This document shows, piece by piece, positions 50,801 to 60,600 of a stretch of 64,000 bases of DNA. Both the position numbers and the translations under genes were made by a program. Position 1 is the stretch's first letter; each line of letters opens with the position of its first letter. The notes beneath the pieces were generated by a model. The model saw only the letters and a program-made list of their open reading frames with translations. It searched no databases and was not told the DNA's origin. Origin of the DNA: a virus; IMG/VR virus record IMGVR_UViG_3300037961_004808, positions 20,118 to 84,117 of that record. The stretch is one strand, 5' to 3'.

Positions 50801-51645
50801 GGACTCGTACCAAAGACCAGAGCACCAGAACCAGTCTCGTCAGTTACGACAGAACGGAGGTTGGAACTAGAAGGAGTTGCCAGGAAGGTGGCGACGTTGT
50901 TAGCAAGACCAGCAACACCGGTGCTGATCGGAAGACCAGTGGCATCAGCAAGGTTGAATGCTGGGGTAGCATCTGAACTACCGAGATCAACAGAGACACC
51001 ACCAAAGGAGACGCTATCGTTGGTCAGTTTGCTGTTAGCAATACTACCTGCCAACTGAGCATTGGTAATAGTACCCGTCAGACTGGTGGTAGGAAGATTA
51101 GTTGCATCCTGAAGATCAAATGCAGGAGTTGCATCAGAAGCACCAAGATCAACAGAGACACCACCAAAGGAGACGCTATCGTTGACCAGTTTGCTGTTAG
51201 CAATATTACCTGCCAACTGGGCATTGGTAATAGTACCAGTCAGGTCACTGGTTGGTAGATTACCACTAAAAGTTGTTGCGGAAAGTGTGCCGCCACTGAA
51301 AGTCAGTGCAGAATTATCTTGAAGTTCACCACCAGTACCAGCAATCACCACACGACCAGAAGTCAGGTCGCTAATCTGTGCACTAGCAGCAGTAAGACCT
51401 GCTGAAACATTTACAGTGGTTGCTTTGAGGAAGGTAAGAGTAGAGATACCAGTGATTCTCTGGTTCGATGCTGTTACCTCATCGTAAGAAAGATCGCCAG
51501 TGACTGCAAGATCGCCCAGGACCGAAAGGTCTCCGAACATGCTAACATCAGCGGCGAACGTAGACACGCCAACGTGGGATGAAAGACCAGCAATAACCTG
51601 CTGATTCTTTCCACCAACCTTAGCTAGTTCCCTGGCTCTTGACAT
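47848..51645 (-). CDS. Tail fibre protein, 1265 aa, with GTITNAQLAG repeats
   Basis: The N-terminus (MSRARELAKVGGKNQQVIAG) precedes a long beta-repeat region with six copies of GTITNAQLAGSIANSKL-like units, each followed by an FGGVSVDLG or YGGVSLALG strand. Next come a KAYVDTSINNLVNG segment and TVDGRDVASDGSKLDGIESG repeats. The C-terminal domain (NGTRDLGSSSTRWANVYSSD to the end) is shared with the 686-aa fibre protein. Such repeats give an elongated trimeric shaft. It is the first gene of a late operon whose next gene is the Gly/Asn-rich protein. The left-edge fibre shares the repeat. Confidence 0.85.
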   Translation of the reverse strand: MSRARELAKVGGKNQQVIAGLSSHVGVSTFAADVSMFGDLSVLGDLAVTGDLSYDEVTASNQRITGISTLTFLKATTVNVSAGLTAASAQISDLTSGRVVIAGTGGELQDNSALTFSGGTLSATTFSGNLPTSDLTGTITNAQLAGNIANSKLVNDSVSFGGVSVDLGASDATPAFDLQDATNLPTTSLTGTITNAQLAGSIANSKLTNDSVSFGGVSVDLGSSDATPAFNLADATGLPISTGVAGLANNVATFLATPSSSNLRSVVTDETGSGALVFGTSPTIATPDVTGRATMDDITLSGGVVVGAGLTVSGNLVVNGTTTTINSTTISVDDKHLELGATSSPSDTSANGGGIILKGDSDHTILWQNDNDQWEFSENINLVSGKTFQIADTSVLSATTLGSGVVNSSLTSVGTIASGVWQGTAIANAYLANSTVSFGGISLALGASDATPAFDLSDATDYPTSSLVGTITNAQLAGSIANSKLSNSTVGVVAGNGLSGGGTASLGGSVSLAINVDDSSIQLSSDELSVKSLGITNAMLAGSIVNSKLANNSVSYGGVELALGASDLTPAFNLADATNYPTSSLVGTITNAQLAGSIAASKLAGSIGNSLLSNSSVSYGGVSLALGASDATPAFDLSDATDYPTSSLVGTITNAQLAGSIAASKLAGGIGNSLLSNSSISLGGVSVSLGGSDATPAFDLSDATNYPTSSLSGTITNAQLAGSIANSKLATSGVSAGAYGSSSAIPIITVNNRGIVTSASTTAIDTTSIADGDTSVTASDAGSSGSTVDVTIDNSIVSSFLGSGFDVTGNITVSGTVDGRDVASDGSKLDGIESGADVTDATNVNAAGAVMNSDTSTAAMSFVTDQDNMSGNSATKVPTQQSVKAYVDTSINNLVNGAPGALDTLNELAAALGDDSDFSTTITSSIATKLPLAGGTMTGNIVMSGSQTVDGRDLSVDGAKLDGIESGATADQSAAEILALIKTVDGSGSGLDADTLDGVSSGSFLRSDTGDTKTSGNLTFNDDVKARFGSGGDLHVYHDGSNSILHNDTGNLKVEIDSSNGNDIQILNNNTTTISNHSFSYSAKFISGGSVELYEAGTKKFETSSSGVSVSGNIAVSGTVDGRDVATDGSKLDGIESGATADQTASEILTLLKTVDGSGSGLDADTLDGISSGNFLRSNTSDTFSGTLTMSGNIIPNANGTRDLGSSSTRWANVYSSDLDLSNEAKGPNSIDGTWGSYLIEEGEEHLYITNRRSGKKFRFLMEEV
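49455..51240 (-). repeat. Tandem GTITNAQLAG-encoding repeats
   Basis: Six DNA copies of the GCAATACTACCTGCCAACTG type recur at intervals of about 200-400 bp inside the 1265-aa gene. A seventh, closely similar copy lies at the left edge of the window (93-136). Confidence 0.7.
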
Positions 51646-51677
51646 GGCGTATTATCGTACAAGTAATTCGATAATAT

Positions 51678-51685
51678 TATTTATC
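51678..51685 (-). promoter_or_regulatory. T4-like late promoter (GATAAATA)
   Basis: The minus strand reads GATAAATA, shortly after the TAG of the 2OG oxygenase gene and 33 nt before the 1265-aa fibre gene. Confidence 0.6.
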
Positions 51686-51687
51686 TT

Positions 51688-52518
51688 CTATTTCATCCTG
51701 ACTCGGAAAGCGATACGTTGAGTCATTTCACCAGCGTCTGCTTTTGGTGGTAATGTCATATGAGTCTGATAATGTGGATAAACAATCACCCTACCAGGTC
51801 GATTACCTATAATTTGAGATGACCACCCAAGGTCATAGTTATGTTTCCAATGCTTGGCACCAGTTACAGTGTCATCAAAGTATAAGAAATCCCCACCCCA
51901 ATCGGGTCGCCATTGTCTATTACTAACATACAATACTGTATAATATCTATCAGATTTAGGATCAACATCTGCACTGGAGTCCTTGTGCATTTGTCCAACT
52001 CGATTACCAATCGGTTGTGATGAAATTGGTTCAGCACATCTCGCGTTGAGATATACTCTCCAACCTTTCTTCATCTCATCAGCACTGACATTATATTTGT
52101 CAGCAAACTTTCTATTATTTTTGAAGTCTCTGGGATGACCACCTAGACCAGCAATATCTTCAGGCAATCCTTCTACTTCAGCACCATTATCAAATACCTT
52201 ATCATTGATAATAGTCCACAATTCATAGATGTTAGGATGTCTGATTCGTAGTGATTCCTCACCCCATGCCATTGGAGACCTGTACATTGAGAACCTTAGC
52301 AGGTCCAACATACCCATGGGTCCTGATTCTTTTGATATGAAGTGCCGACCAGCAAAAACCCCATCTTCTGCTGGAATATATTCGGACATTGATTCACCTG
52401 CCCTAATTAGAGCAGTACGACCAACCCATTCTTGATACCAAGAAAGGGTTTGGCAGTAATTGTAAATGCTATCTGATAAAGTTTGAGGAACTATGTCGTC
52501 ATAGTACTTAGCGTACAT
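51688..52518 (-). CDS. 2OG-Fe(II) oxygenase (prolyl-hydroxylase-like)
   Basis: This 276-aa protein has the iron-binding triad H178-x-D180 in GQMHKDSS and H253 in YQTHMTLPP. R268 (TQRIAFRV) is a likely 2-oxoglutarate ligand. GGDFLYFDD and PGRVIVYPHY are the usual double-stranded beta-helix strands. Enzymes of this fold hydroxylate protein or small-molecule substrates. It sits among fibre genes, so fibre proteins or host surface proteins are plausible substrates. Its relatives are common in T4-like cyanophages. Confidence 0.85.
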   Translation of the reverse strand: MYAKYYDDIVPQTLSDSIYNYCQTLSWYQEWVGRTALIRAGESMSEYIPAEDGVFAGRHFISKESGPMGMLDLLRFSMYRSPMAWGEESLRIRHPNIYELWTIINDKVFDNGAEVEGLPEDIAGLGGHPRDFKNNRKFADKYNVSADEMKKGWRVYLNARCAEPISSQPIGNRVGQMHKDSSADVDPKSDRYYTVLYVSNRQWRPDWGGDFLYFDDTVTGAKHWKHNYDLGWSSQIIGNRPGRVIVYPHYQTHMTLPPKADAGEMTQRIAFRVRMK

Positions 52519-52538
52519 TATAATCTGTTGCGAGGAAC

Positions 52539-52589
52539 AGGGACATTATTCAGTTAGAGCACCACTATTGGGAGTTGTGCCATGTCCCT
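52539..52589. repeat. Hairpin-forming inverted repeat between fibre and oxygenase genes
   Basis: AGGGACAT (52539-52546) and ATGTCCCT (52582-52589) form a perfect 8-bp stem. The loop contains a second imperfect stem. No T run is seen on the transcribed minus strand, so terminator function is uncertain. Confidence 0.4.
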
Positions 52590-52595
52590 TTATTA

Positions 52596-54656
52596 TTAGA
52601 CCTCAGTCAAAGCAATCTTGTACTTCTTACCTGTAATATTGTTGATCATATAGATGTTTTCATCACCTTCTTGCAACGTCCAGTTGCCTTCAGTGCCATC
52701 TACATCATTACCACCTGAACCAACATTACTAAAGTGCATGTCGGAGGTGTAGACATTTGCCCAGCGAGAACCATCTGCACCCAGATCACGTGTGCCATTA
52801 GCATCTGGCAGCATGTTACCATTCAAGGTAATATCACTAACTGAGATGCTAGGAGTACCAGTCAATCCAGTAGCATTACCGTTGAATGTACCAGCAGTCA
52901 GAACATTTGTTCCGGGGTTGTATGTAAGATCAGTATCAGTTCTAAGTGCCTCACTACCAGTTGCAGTATCTACAAAGGTAAAGTAGTGAACAGCATTTGT
53001 AGTATTGGTAGGAACCAACACACTGACAGCAGATGGAAGATTGGTTAGATTGGAACCATCACCATGAAATTCTGTAGCAGTTACAATACCACTAGTATGG
53101 AGGTTCTGTGTGATGGCACCAGCAGTGTCACCAACAATAATGTCACCATCCTTGACAGGGAGGATAGCAGTTACATTACCACTGTACTCAGAGTGTGGTG
53201 CTGCCTGGACTCTAGTATAATGAGCGTTACTAACCTCACAGTAGTAATCAATACGACCAGGAGTGCTATCACTACTACGAATCTCAAGCAGATTAGTTAC
53301 GGTAGAGATACCCGCAGCATTGATAGTACCAGTTACGTTACCAGTCAGAGGACCAATAAACTCGTTCGCAGTAGCAGTTCCGTCAACCGTAATACCATTA
53401 GTGGTAGTCTCAAATTTCTTCAGAGAATTATGATACAGTTCTACACCGCCATTCTGCACAAAACTAGCAGAAGATTCGGTGCCATTTGCCTGAATATAGA
53501 CCGATTTACCTTTTAGATAGATGTCCTCAGAATTACCACCATCAAGGATATTATCATTTCCATCATGATAGATCTCTAAATCATCAGATCCAAAGATAAG
53601 TTTATTAGTTCCACTAACTTCAACATTACCATTGAATGTAGAGATACCACTAATAAGTAAGTTGGTGCTATTCAGATATGTTGCAGTAGAAACACCTGGT
53701 GCATTCAGGTTACCATCAAATCCAAATGATCCAGCAGGTGCTACGAAACCTGAGTTTGTGGTAACAATACCAGTGATCATCAGGGTTGTTCCCATCAACT
53801 GGGAAATCGTAGAGACACCACTAGAATTGAGGTTACCATCAACAGATTTGGTGGCAGTAACAAAACCAGCATTTACATCACCAGTTACATCACCAGTGAG
53901 GTTACCATCTACATCACCTTCCAGATCACCATAGAAATTGGTGGCAGTTACTGCTGCACCTGCTAAGTTACCTTTGAACTGTACACCAGCAGTAACAATA
54001 CCAGTAGCATTTACATGCTCAAACCGTCCTGTTACACCAATAGAAGCAATACCAACTGTTACCTGACTTACAGTAAGACCAGCACCAATGCGGAAGGTAG
54101 AAACATTCCCAAATGCTTCGGTACCATCAGCATTCTGCATCGTAGAACGTGCATCTGCTGCTGAGAATATAGTTACAACACCCGCTCTACCAGGTTCAGG
54201 GTAGAATGACAAACCAGCACCCACCTTGATAGTGGTAATACCAGTTGCACGTACAAATTCGTCAGCGTCTGCAATCGATAGAGTTGACTTCTCTACAAAT
54301 ACAGTGGCAACACCAACCTCAACACCACCAAAAGTTTGTTTAGTTTGCTCAACGTTGATACCATTACCAACAAAGTTGAATCTAGTAACAGATCCAGCAT
54401 ATCCTGTTGGAGTAATACCCTCATCGGATACTGTCAATCCTGAGGCAGTACCAGAAGGAGATCCACTCGGTTCTGCCCAATATCTTTCGCCAGTAACAGT
54501 ACCATAAAGGACATAGTTATTGTCCGAAGGCAAACCCAGGTTAGGTTCCGCCTCCTCGATTCCAAGGAAGGATGGAAACCCAGGAGTTTGTTGACGTTCT
54601 GTGGAAAGTCCCGCGTAGGAAGTAACACCTACACGTCCAGACAATAATCTTGGCAT
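52596..54656 (-). CDS. Fibre-type structural protein, 686 aa
   Basis: The N-terminus MPRLLSGRVGVTSYAGLSTE is followed by beta repeats (SGVSTISQLMGTTLMITG and NGNVEVSGTNKLIFGSD), a DDLEIYHDGNDNILDGG segment common to phage fibre proteins, and a C-terminal domain (NGTRDLGADGSRWANVYTSD to LTEV) shared with the 1265-aa protein. A fibre or whisker role is likely. It starts 1 nt after the stop of the 112-aa gene, so the two are cotranscribed. Confidence 0.8.
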   Translation of the reverse strand: MPRLLSGRVGVTSYAGLSTERQQTPGFPSFLGIEEAEPNLGLPSDNNYVLYGTVTGERYWAEPSGSPSGTASGLTVSDEGITPTGYAGSVTRFNFVGNGINVEQTKQTFGGVEVGVATVFVEKSTLSIADADEFVRATGITTIKVGAGLSFYPEPGRAGVVTIFSAADARSTMQNADGTEAFGNVSTFRIGAGLTVSQVTVGIASIGVTGRFEHVNATGIVTAGVQFKGNLAGAAVTATNFYGDLEGDVDGNLTGDVTGDVNAGFVTATKSVDGNLNSSGVSTISQLMGTTLMITGIVTTNSGFVAPAGSFGFDGNLNAPGVSTATYLNSTNLLISGISTFNGNVEVSGTNKLIFGSDDLEIYHDGNDNILDGGNSEDIYLKGKSVYIQANGTESSASFVQNGGVELYHNSLKKFETTTNGITVDGTATANEFIGPLTGNVTGTINAAGISTVTNLLEIRSSDSTPGRIDYYCEVSNAHYTRVQAAPHSEYSGNVTAILPVKDGDIIVGDTAGAITQNLHTSGIVTATEFHGDGSNLTNLPSAVSVLVPTNTTNAVHYFTFVDTATGSEALRTDTDLTYNPGTNVLTAGTFNGNATGLTGTPSISVSDITLNGNMLPDANGTRDLGADGSRWANVYTSDMHFSNVGSGGNDVDGTEGNWTLQEGDENIYMINNITGKKYKIALTEV

Positions 54657-54657
54657 C

Positions 54658-54996
54658 TTACTTAGCGTTTTCTAGAATAGAAATAATACACTTCATAGTG
54701 TTATTTTGATCTCCCTCAATTTTGAGGATGTCACCCGTCTCCATGACAAGACGACCGTCAATAAATGACATAGCGTCCTGATGGGGAACACGTGCAGAAC
54801 GTACCAGTTCAGTATCAACGGAGTCTCTGCTGTGCTTTACAGTAAAAGAAGTTACAGAAGATCCTTGGCCGACGTTAGCAACGTTGCCATAAATCACCAG
54901 AGCAGCAACACCAGGAGGGCAAGTATAAATGCCAACAGCTGCATCAGTGATAGTATGCGTGATCGTTCTAAATTTATTGAGTGGGATTGCAGCCAT
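54658..54996 (-). CDS. Small structural protein, 112 aa
   Basis: The 112-aa sequence begins MAAIPLNKFRTITHTITDAA and is predicted all beta (ALVIYGNVANVGQGSSVTSF). It ends in KCIISILENAK. It is tightly packed between the 885-aa and 686-aa genes, 1 nt from each. It could be a fibre-connecting or baseplate-attached protein. No family was recognised. Confidence 0.7.
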   Translation of the reverse strand: MAAIPLNKFRTITHTITDAAVGIYTCPPGVAALVIYGNVANVGQGSSVTSFTVKHSRDSVDTELVRSARVPHQDAMSFIDGRLVMETGDILKIEGDQNNTMKCIISILENAK

Positions 54997-54997
54997 T

Positions 54998-57655
54998 TTA
55001 CATCTGTCCTCCTAAGGAAATAATCAGCGGCGTGAGTGTTGCTTGGATACTCTTATTGAAAGCGTCTCCAGTAATGGTGCCTGTTTGTTGATTGATAGTA
55101 AAACCATCACCAACTTTCAGGTTACCTCTTTCGTCAGTGGACGTGTAAACAACTCTACCTCCACCCTCAGAAACAGTTTCGTTTTCCGGAATCGTAACAC
55201 CACCATTTCTAGGTAGTGCATTGGCGATGGTAAGACCAGCACCAACAAATTCAAAGGTGTACGATGATGCGAGAATCAATGATTGTCGCTGGAACGGAAC
55301 TGCTGACCCAAGACCGACCGTTGCCGGTAGATTCTGGTCAATAGTAATCGTCGAAACGCCAGCAGTTACCGGCGTAGCAGTATTTATGGTAAAATAAGCA
55401 GGTCCAATCTCAGAATTAGCAACAGCAGTCGTTCCTGAGTTAGGAGATGCAATCTGCACAGATGGTGTGCTGCGATATTGATTACCTGTTGCAAAGATAT
55501 TGACAGCAGTAACCTGTCCAAATCCATTGACAACTGCCACACCCTCAGCAGTTGCACCGTTCGGTCCAGTAGGAGGTGCAATGGTAACTTTGGGAGGATT
55601 GGAAGAAGTATAACCACTACCAGCGTTGGTTACATTGATCTTGACAACTTCATTGAACAACTCTCCCAGGTAAAGCACCTGACCAGAGTAAGGACGTTCA
55701 GTAAGACCAGATACCACAATAGTATTGTCTTCCTCAATCGCATCTTCTGCCAGCGTGCCAGAGTTGGTGACAGTACCAACACCGGATGCTACGATACCAA
55801 AGGTACCGAACGATGCGTTAGAGTTGTTCAGGTCACACTGACCACCACTGACGCAGGAGATAGCATACTCATCACACACAGTGAAGATAGACACCAACTG
55901 TGCATAACCATCATTGGAGATCGTAACACCGATACCACCCTGGTTATATTGTGTGTATGAGTCAACCACCATGGACTTGGTGCCATCAGCATGGTCACCA
56001 TTGATCCTCATACCAATACTATCAGGAACAAAGTTCGTGCAGTTCCTTACATATGGGGACTGAGTGATGATACCAGCAATTCTTGCATGACTACCAGCAT
56101 CACCCACGTTGATCGTGAAGGTGTCAGTGGTAACAGCAGTGATCGCAGTCATGATGCCAGCAACATGATCACTAGCACGGGGATACTTGTGGTCAGTTGC
56201 AAAATTGTCCGCCTCACACTGGAATGTCAGACTAGACGTGACAATACCTACACTGTCACTGACGCTGAGACCATGACCTGCTACTGTAACAGTGCTAACA
56301 CCACTGATAGGATCATACAAGAACGCAGTAGGTGTCAAAGATGAACCAGTGTGCCAGTTAGGTCCAACCTTGATACTGTTGACACTCTTGACAACACCGA
56401 CGCTCAATGTGATAGTATCGGTGGTGACAGAATCAATGTCTACAAAAGTATTATATGCGGGGTCACCTGATCTAGGATATGCTACCTGCTTGTTATGGTT
56501 GTCAGAGTCACAAGTAAAGGTCAGTGCACCGTTAGCGATCTTGATCCGATCAGTGTCGGCAACACCGTGACCAGCACTGGTAAGGACTAGTGCACCAGTA
56601 ATAGGATTGTATGTAGCAGCAGTTACATTTTTCTGAGCACTATTAGACTCTACTGTAAATGCATTAGAAACAGTGCCACCAACGTAGGTGTGAGTACCAT
56701 TGTCTCGGTTGAATCTATGACGGTTTGGCACACCTTCCGGCGGGAAGGTGATCATGGCACCAGTGTTAGCAGCACCCACAAATGACATGTTCTGAATCAG
56801 AACACCATTGTGAACTTGGAAAAGATCTTGACCTACATTGTTAGGGATAACCTGAGTGTTGCGAAGGTCATCGCCGTCGATTGAAACATTACGAGGAACA
56901 AAGATAGGATTGTTCTCGCGGTATATACCACCAGCGACACGGATCACATCACCAGCACCCACAATCTCAGTGGTTGCTTTGATAGTGCGCTTGGCAGTGC
57001 TCAGAGTTTTGCCATCATTAGCATCATCACCATCTTCTGCAACGTAGAATACGTTCAGGGTGGAAGCACCAGCGCCAACCCATTGTAGTTTGCCAGAAGA
57101 GGTTGCTGCAAGGACAGAAGCAGCAGCACCAACAGTGCTGTTAGAGTCACGCCACACACCACTGGCGCGAGTCTCCAGAGTGATGTCTAACGCATACTCT
57201 GGTTGCGTGCTACCAATACCGACCCGCTGATTATCCTCTCGGTAGGTAAGTTTCGGGGAACCACCAAACTTACCGTTCGCTTTCTTATACTGTACATCAT
57301 AAACGTTGCCAGCAGCATCTGTCTCAATCTCAGCGAGATCAGTCCAAGATACAGCAGTTCCCACACTAATCAGTGCTTGACCGTTATTACCAGCACTTTC
57401 ATTACTATCATATAATCGTTTTCGTACGATTACATCTTTATTGAAATCAACATCCTTACCAGGTTGAGTTGAACCGATGCCAACTTGACCAGCGGCAACA
57501 ATACCATCGAAGTTTGCTGTAGGTTGAACATCTAAACCGTAAGCGGGATTGGTTTTACCAATACCCGTACGGTTATTATCAGCATCAACAACTAGTGCGT
57601 CGTCTCCAACCTCAAGTCCCTTCTCAATGCCAAATTTCTTGTTTACCGCTGCCAT
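54998..57655 (-). CDS. Fibre-type structural protein with beta-helix-like region, 885 aa
   Basis: The N-terminus MAAVNKKFGIEKGLEVGDDA and repeated RTGIGKTNPAYGLDVQ and RVGIGSTQPEYALDI units fit the shaft repeats of phage fibre proteins. A central FYVAEDGDDANDGKTLSTAK region with RVAGGIYRENNPIFVPRNVS is the classical start of a right-handed beta-helix (pectate-lyase-like). A NAGSGYTSSNPPKVT module follows. A polysaccharide-binding or -degrading role is possible but no catalytic residues were identified. It follows a late promoter. Confidence 0.78.
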   Translation of the reverse strand: MAAVNKKFGIEKGLEVGDDALVVDADNNRTGIGKTNPAYGLDVQPTANFDGIVAAGQVGIGSTQPGKDVDFNKDVIVRKRLYDSNESAGNNGQALISVGTAVSWTDLAEIETDAAGNVYDVQYKKANGKFGGSPKLTYREDNQRVGIGSTQPEYALDITLETRASGVWRDSNSTVGAAASVLAATSSGKLQWVGAGASTLNVFYVAEDGDDANDGKTLSTAKRTIKATTEIVGAGDVIRVAGGIYRENNPIFVPRNVSIDGDDLRNTQVIPNNVGQDLFQVHNGVLIQNMSFVGAANTGAMITFPPEGVPNRHRFNRDNGTHTYVGGTVSNAFTVESNSAQKNVTAATYNPITGALVLTSAGHGVADTDRIKIANGALTFTCDSDNHNKQVAYPRSGDPAYNTFVDIDSVTTDTITLSVGVVKSVNSIKVGPNWHTGSSLTPTAFLYDPISGVSTVTVAGHGLSVSDSVGIVTSSLTFQCEADNFATDHKYPRASDHVAGIMTAITAVTTDTFTINVGDAGSHARIAGIITQSPYVRNCTNFVPDSIGMRINGDHADGTKSMVVDSYTQYNQGGIGVTISNDGYAQLVSIFTVCDEYAISCVSGGQCDLNNSNASFGTFGIVASGVGTVTNSGTLAEDAIEEDNTIVVSGLTERPYSGQVLYLGELFNEVVKINVTNAGSGYTSSNPPKVTIAPPTGPNGATAEGVAVVNGFGQVTAVNIFATGNQYRSTPSVQIASPNSGTTAVANSEIGPAYFTINTATPVTAGVSTITIDQNLPATVGLGSAVPFQRQSLILASSYTFEFVGAGLTIANALPRNGGVTIPENETVSEGGGRVVYTSTDERGNLKVGDGFTINQQTGTITGDAFNKSIQATLTPLIISLGGQM

Positions 57656-57680
57656 TTACAACAAGACTCCTGTATAAGGT

Positions 57681-57688
57681 TATTTATC
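57681..57688 (-). promoter_or_regulatory. T4-like late promoter (GATAAATA) overlapping a stop codon
   Basis: The minus strand reads GATAAATA, and the first two bases belong to the TGA stop of the 1825-aa gene. The 885-aa gene starts 25 nt downstream. Confidence 0.65.
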
Positions 57689-60600
57689 AAGCAATACGCA
57701 TAATGAAAGCGAGAACATAATATGGGGGCATGTTTGCACCAGTGCCACTTACACCTTCATTAGCAATCGCAGTACTCGTAGTAGTGGCAACTGTGACACC
57801 AGTGCTTTCGTCAGTGGTGCGATAGTATTGTGCATCAGTCTCATCAAAGTCACTATCGGCGTCATATGTGAATTGACCAGCAGACCTATTTGGCCAAGTA
57901 TTACTGTTAGCAGCACCGCCGAGTTGGTCATCTCCGGGGAAGATGTGGTTGTGCTCTGGATCAGTAACTGTAGATGTAGAGGTCGATGTTGCGGTGTGAT
58001 CGTGTTGAACAACCACAGCATTAGCACTACCACCAGTTGTACCAGCGGCGTATGTGTCACCCGAAGACAACACAAATCGATCCTTCAGGTTAGGAGTATT
58101 GTTGTTACCATCACAGAGTGCCCATCCGGAAGGAACACTACCTCCACTCCACATGATAATACCACCAATAGGAGTAATACCATTACCAGAGAAGGTGTCA
58201 GCAGTACATGTACCGCCCACAGTAGCATTATTGGTAACAGAAAGAGTATTAGCAGTCAGAGTGTTACCACTGAATGTAAGACCACTATTGTCTTCCAGTT
58301 CTCCAGATGCACCAACAATAACAACGCGAGATGTCGTCAGATCGCTGACCTTTGCACTACCAACAACAGCAGTATTCGATGTGAAGTCAGCACTAACAGA
58401 CAAATCACCAGTCAGTGCACTGTCACCAGTGACTGCGAGTGTGTTAGAACCAGCAGATGCAGCACCCAGGGCAAGTTTGTCGAAGGCGAAATGATCTGTT
58501 TGATCAACAGTGATAGGACCAAATCGCTTCCAAGGTTGAGAAGAATCAGTGGTACGAACCCAACCGATGTATCCTCCCTTCTCAAATGTGGTGTTCAGAA
58601 TGATCTGATCCGTGCTGGATGTGGGAGCAGTTTGATTGCTACCATTGATACCAACAAATACGCTGGTACCAACATCACCACTACGATTACCCTTCAGTTG
58701 GATGTCAACCAAAGAACTATTGCCAAGACTGTAGAAGTTTTGCTTGACAGTCAGGTCATTGAAGTCAACCGCAGGAGGAATCTCCGTTGCCAGAGTGGTA
58801 TCAAAAGCATTGATAGTGAACTTCTCTTCACCAGTCAGAGCATCAATCTTCTTACGACCGATGAAGTATTCGCCCCGGTCATTCATGCCGGAGTAAACAA
58901 CACTACCACCGCGAGAAGATACAGACTGGGCAAGCAGTTGCTGCTTATCATCCAGGACACGATCTTGCGTCTGGGGCAAGGCAGTGCTATAGTTACCAGG
59001 TCCGTAACCAACATACTCAAAGGTGTGTCCAGAAGCACGGATCACACTGTGACGACGCTGCTCAACAGGCAGAACTTTGATCTTGACAGCGGCAGAATAC
59101 TGGTTGTGTGCTTCTGGGTTGGTGCCCAAGCAACCACGGATGATTCCATTCTTCGCGTTGTTTGAGATACGAACAATCTCATTCTCAATCTGAAGATAAT
59201 CGCCGCGACGGATCTTATTGTTATCTTGCAGAGTAATACTAGTGGAACTAGTTGTAAGACCAGAACTAATCTCAGTCGTTACACCACCATAGATGGAGAT
59301 CGTTTGTCCCTTAGAACGGTTGCTGATACCAGCACTGTGTGCAATACAGTTAGGACCGTTGAAGTTAGGTGATGTCGCTGACGGGATAGAAACTGTCAGA
59401 GAAGAACCATAACCGATGCGATCCAGGACAGCAAACTGACCATTGTAGACACTGTTAGCACCACTGATAACAATCTCATCACCACGACGCAGACCGATGT
59501 CACGGTTCATCGTGATTGTTGCGATTCCGCTAGAAGAATCGTGGACAATGTTGGAGACCGCAGTGGCAATACCCACGTGGTAAACAAAACCACCAGTGGA
59601 TGCAGCAGACACAGTGCCTTCATACATCAGGATCTTAGGATCCGTTACATTGGTAATTCTTTGCAGACCATTGTACGCAGTGCTAGTAACACCGACCACC
59701 TGAATAACATCACCAACGTTGTTATCAATCTCAGTGACTGTAACAGTTGCATCAGTTCCAGATGCAGAGAAAGGAACACCTTTGACTGTCAGAACATCGT
59801 TGACACTGTATCCAGAACCAAAGTCAACAACATCGAGCGAGGAGATAACACCGGCAGCAGCAACAGTAACATCAGCAGTTGCACCTTTACCAGTACCACC
59901 CTCAAGGTTGACACTGAAGTAGAACTCAGCGTTACCACCACCGGTACCCAGGTTGCTACCACCAGTAAGACTTCCTACAGTCTTGATGCTGTTGAAACCG
60001 TGCTCAACTGCAAAGTTAGCACTGATGTCAGTACCAGAGACAGTTGCTTCAGTGACACCAATACCAATACCAGTGTCTTCAATAATTGCTAGAGTTGACT
60101 CGCGAGTGATGCTGTTAGCACGGTCGTTAGACTGAACAAATCCGATGTCATCACGCACAGCATAAGATACTGTAGGTTCTGGATCGTCTACAGGGTTGTC
60201 AACGTCAATGTCAGGACGCAAGTCATTGATGTTCTGGGCAAACCTATTTTTACCAATGTCATATGGTGACACCTCAGGGATGTTACCATACTCAAGCATC
60301 GTCAGGTTGTAAATGCCATCCTGAACACCAGACTTATACTCTTGTACCGTCTGGTGGTTGAACACCTGATATGCATTACCATAGTCCTTACGAACAAAGT
60401 AAGGTGAGAAAGTACGACCAGATCCAACAACACTCTCATCATGGCGAGTGTATGGAGTTCCTGTGGTAATCGTACTAATGCCACCGGGGTTGGTGTTCAG
60501 TCCAACTCTAAAGGTTTTCTTGTCATCAATCTGAAGAACTTCAAACAGACCGTTGAAACCAGAGTTATCTGTTCCGTCAGTATTGTTAGTAGATTGCAGA

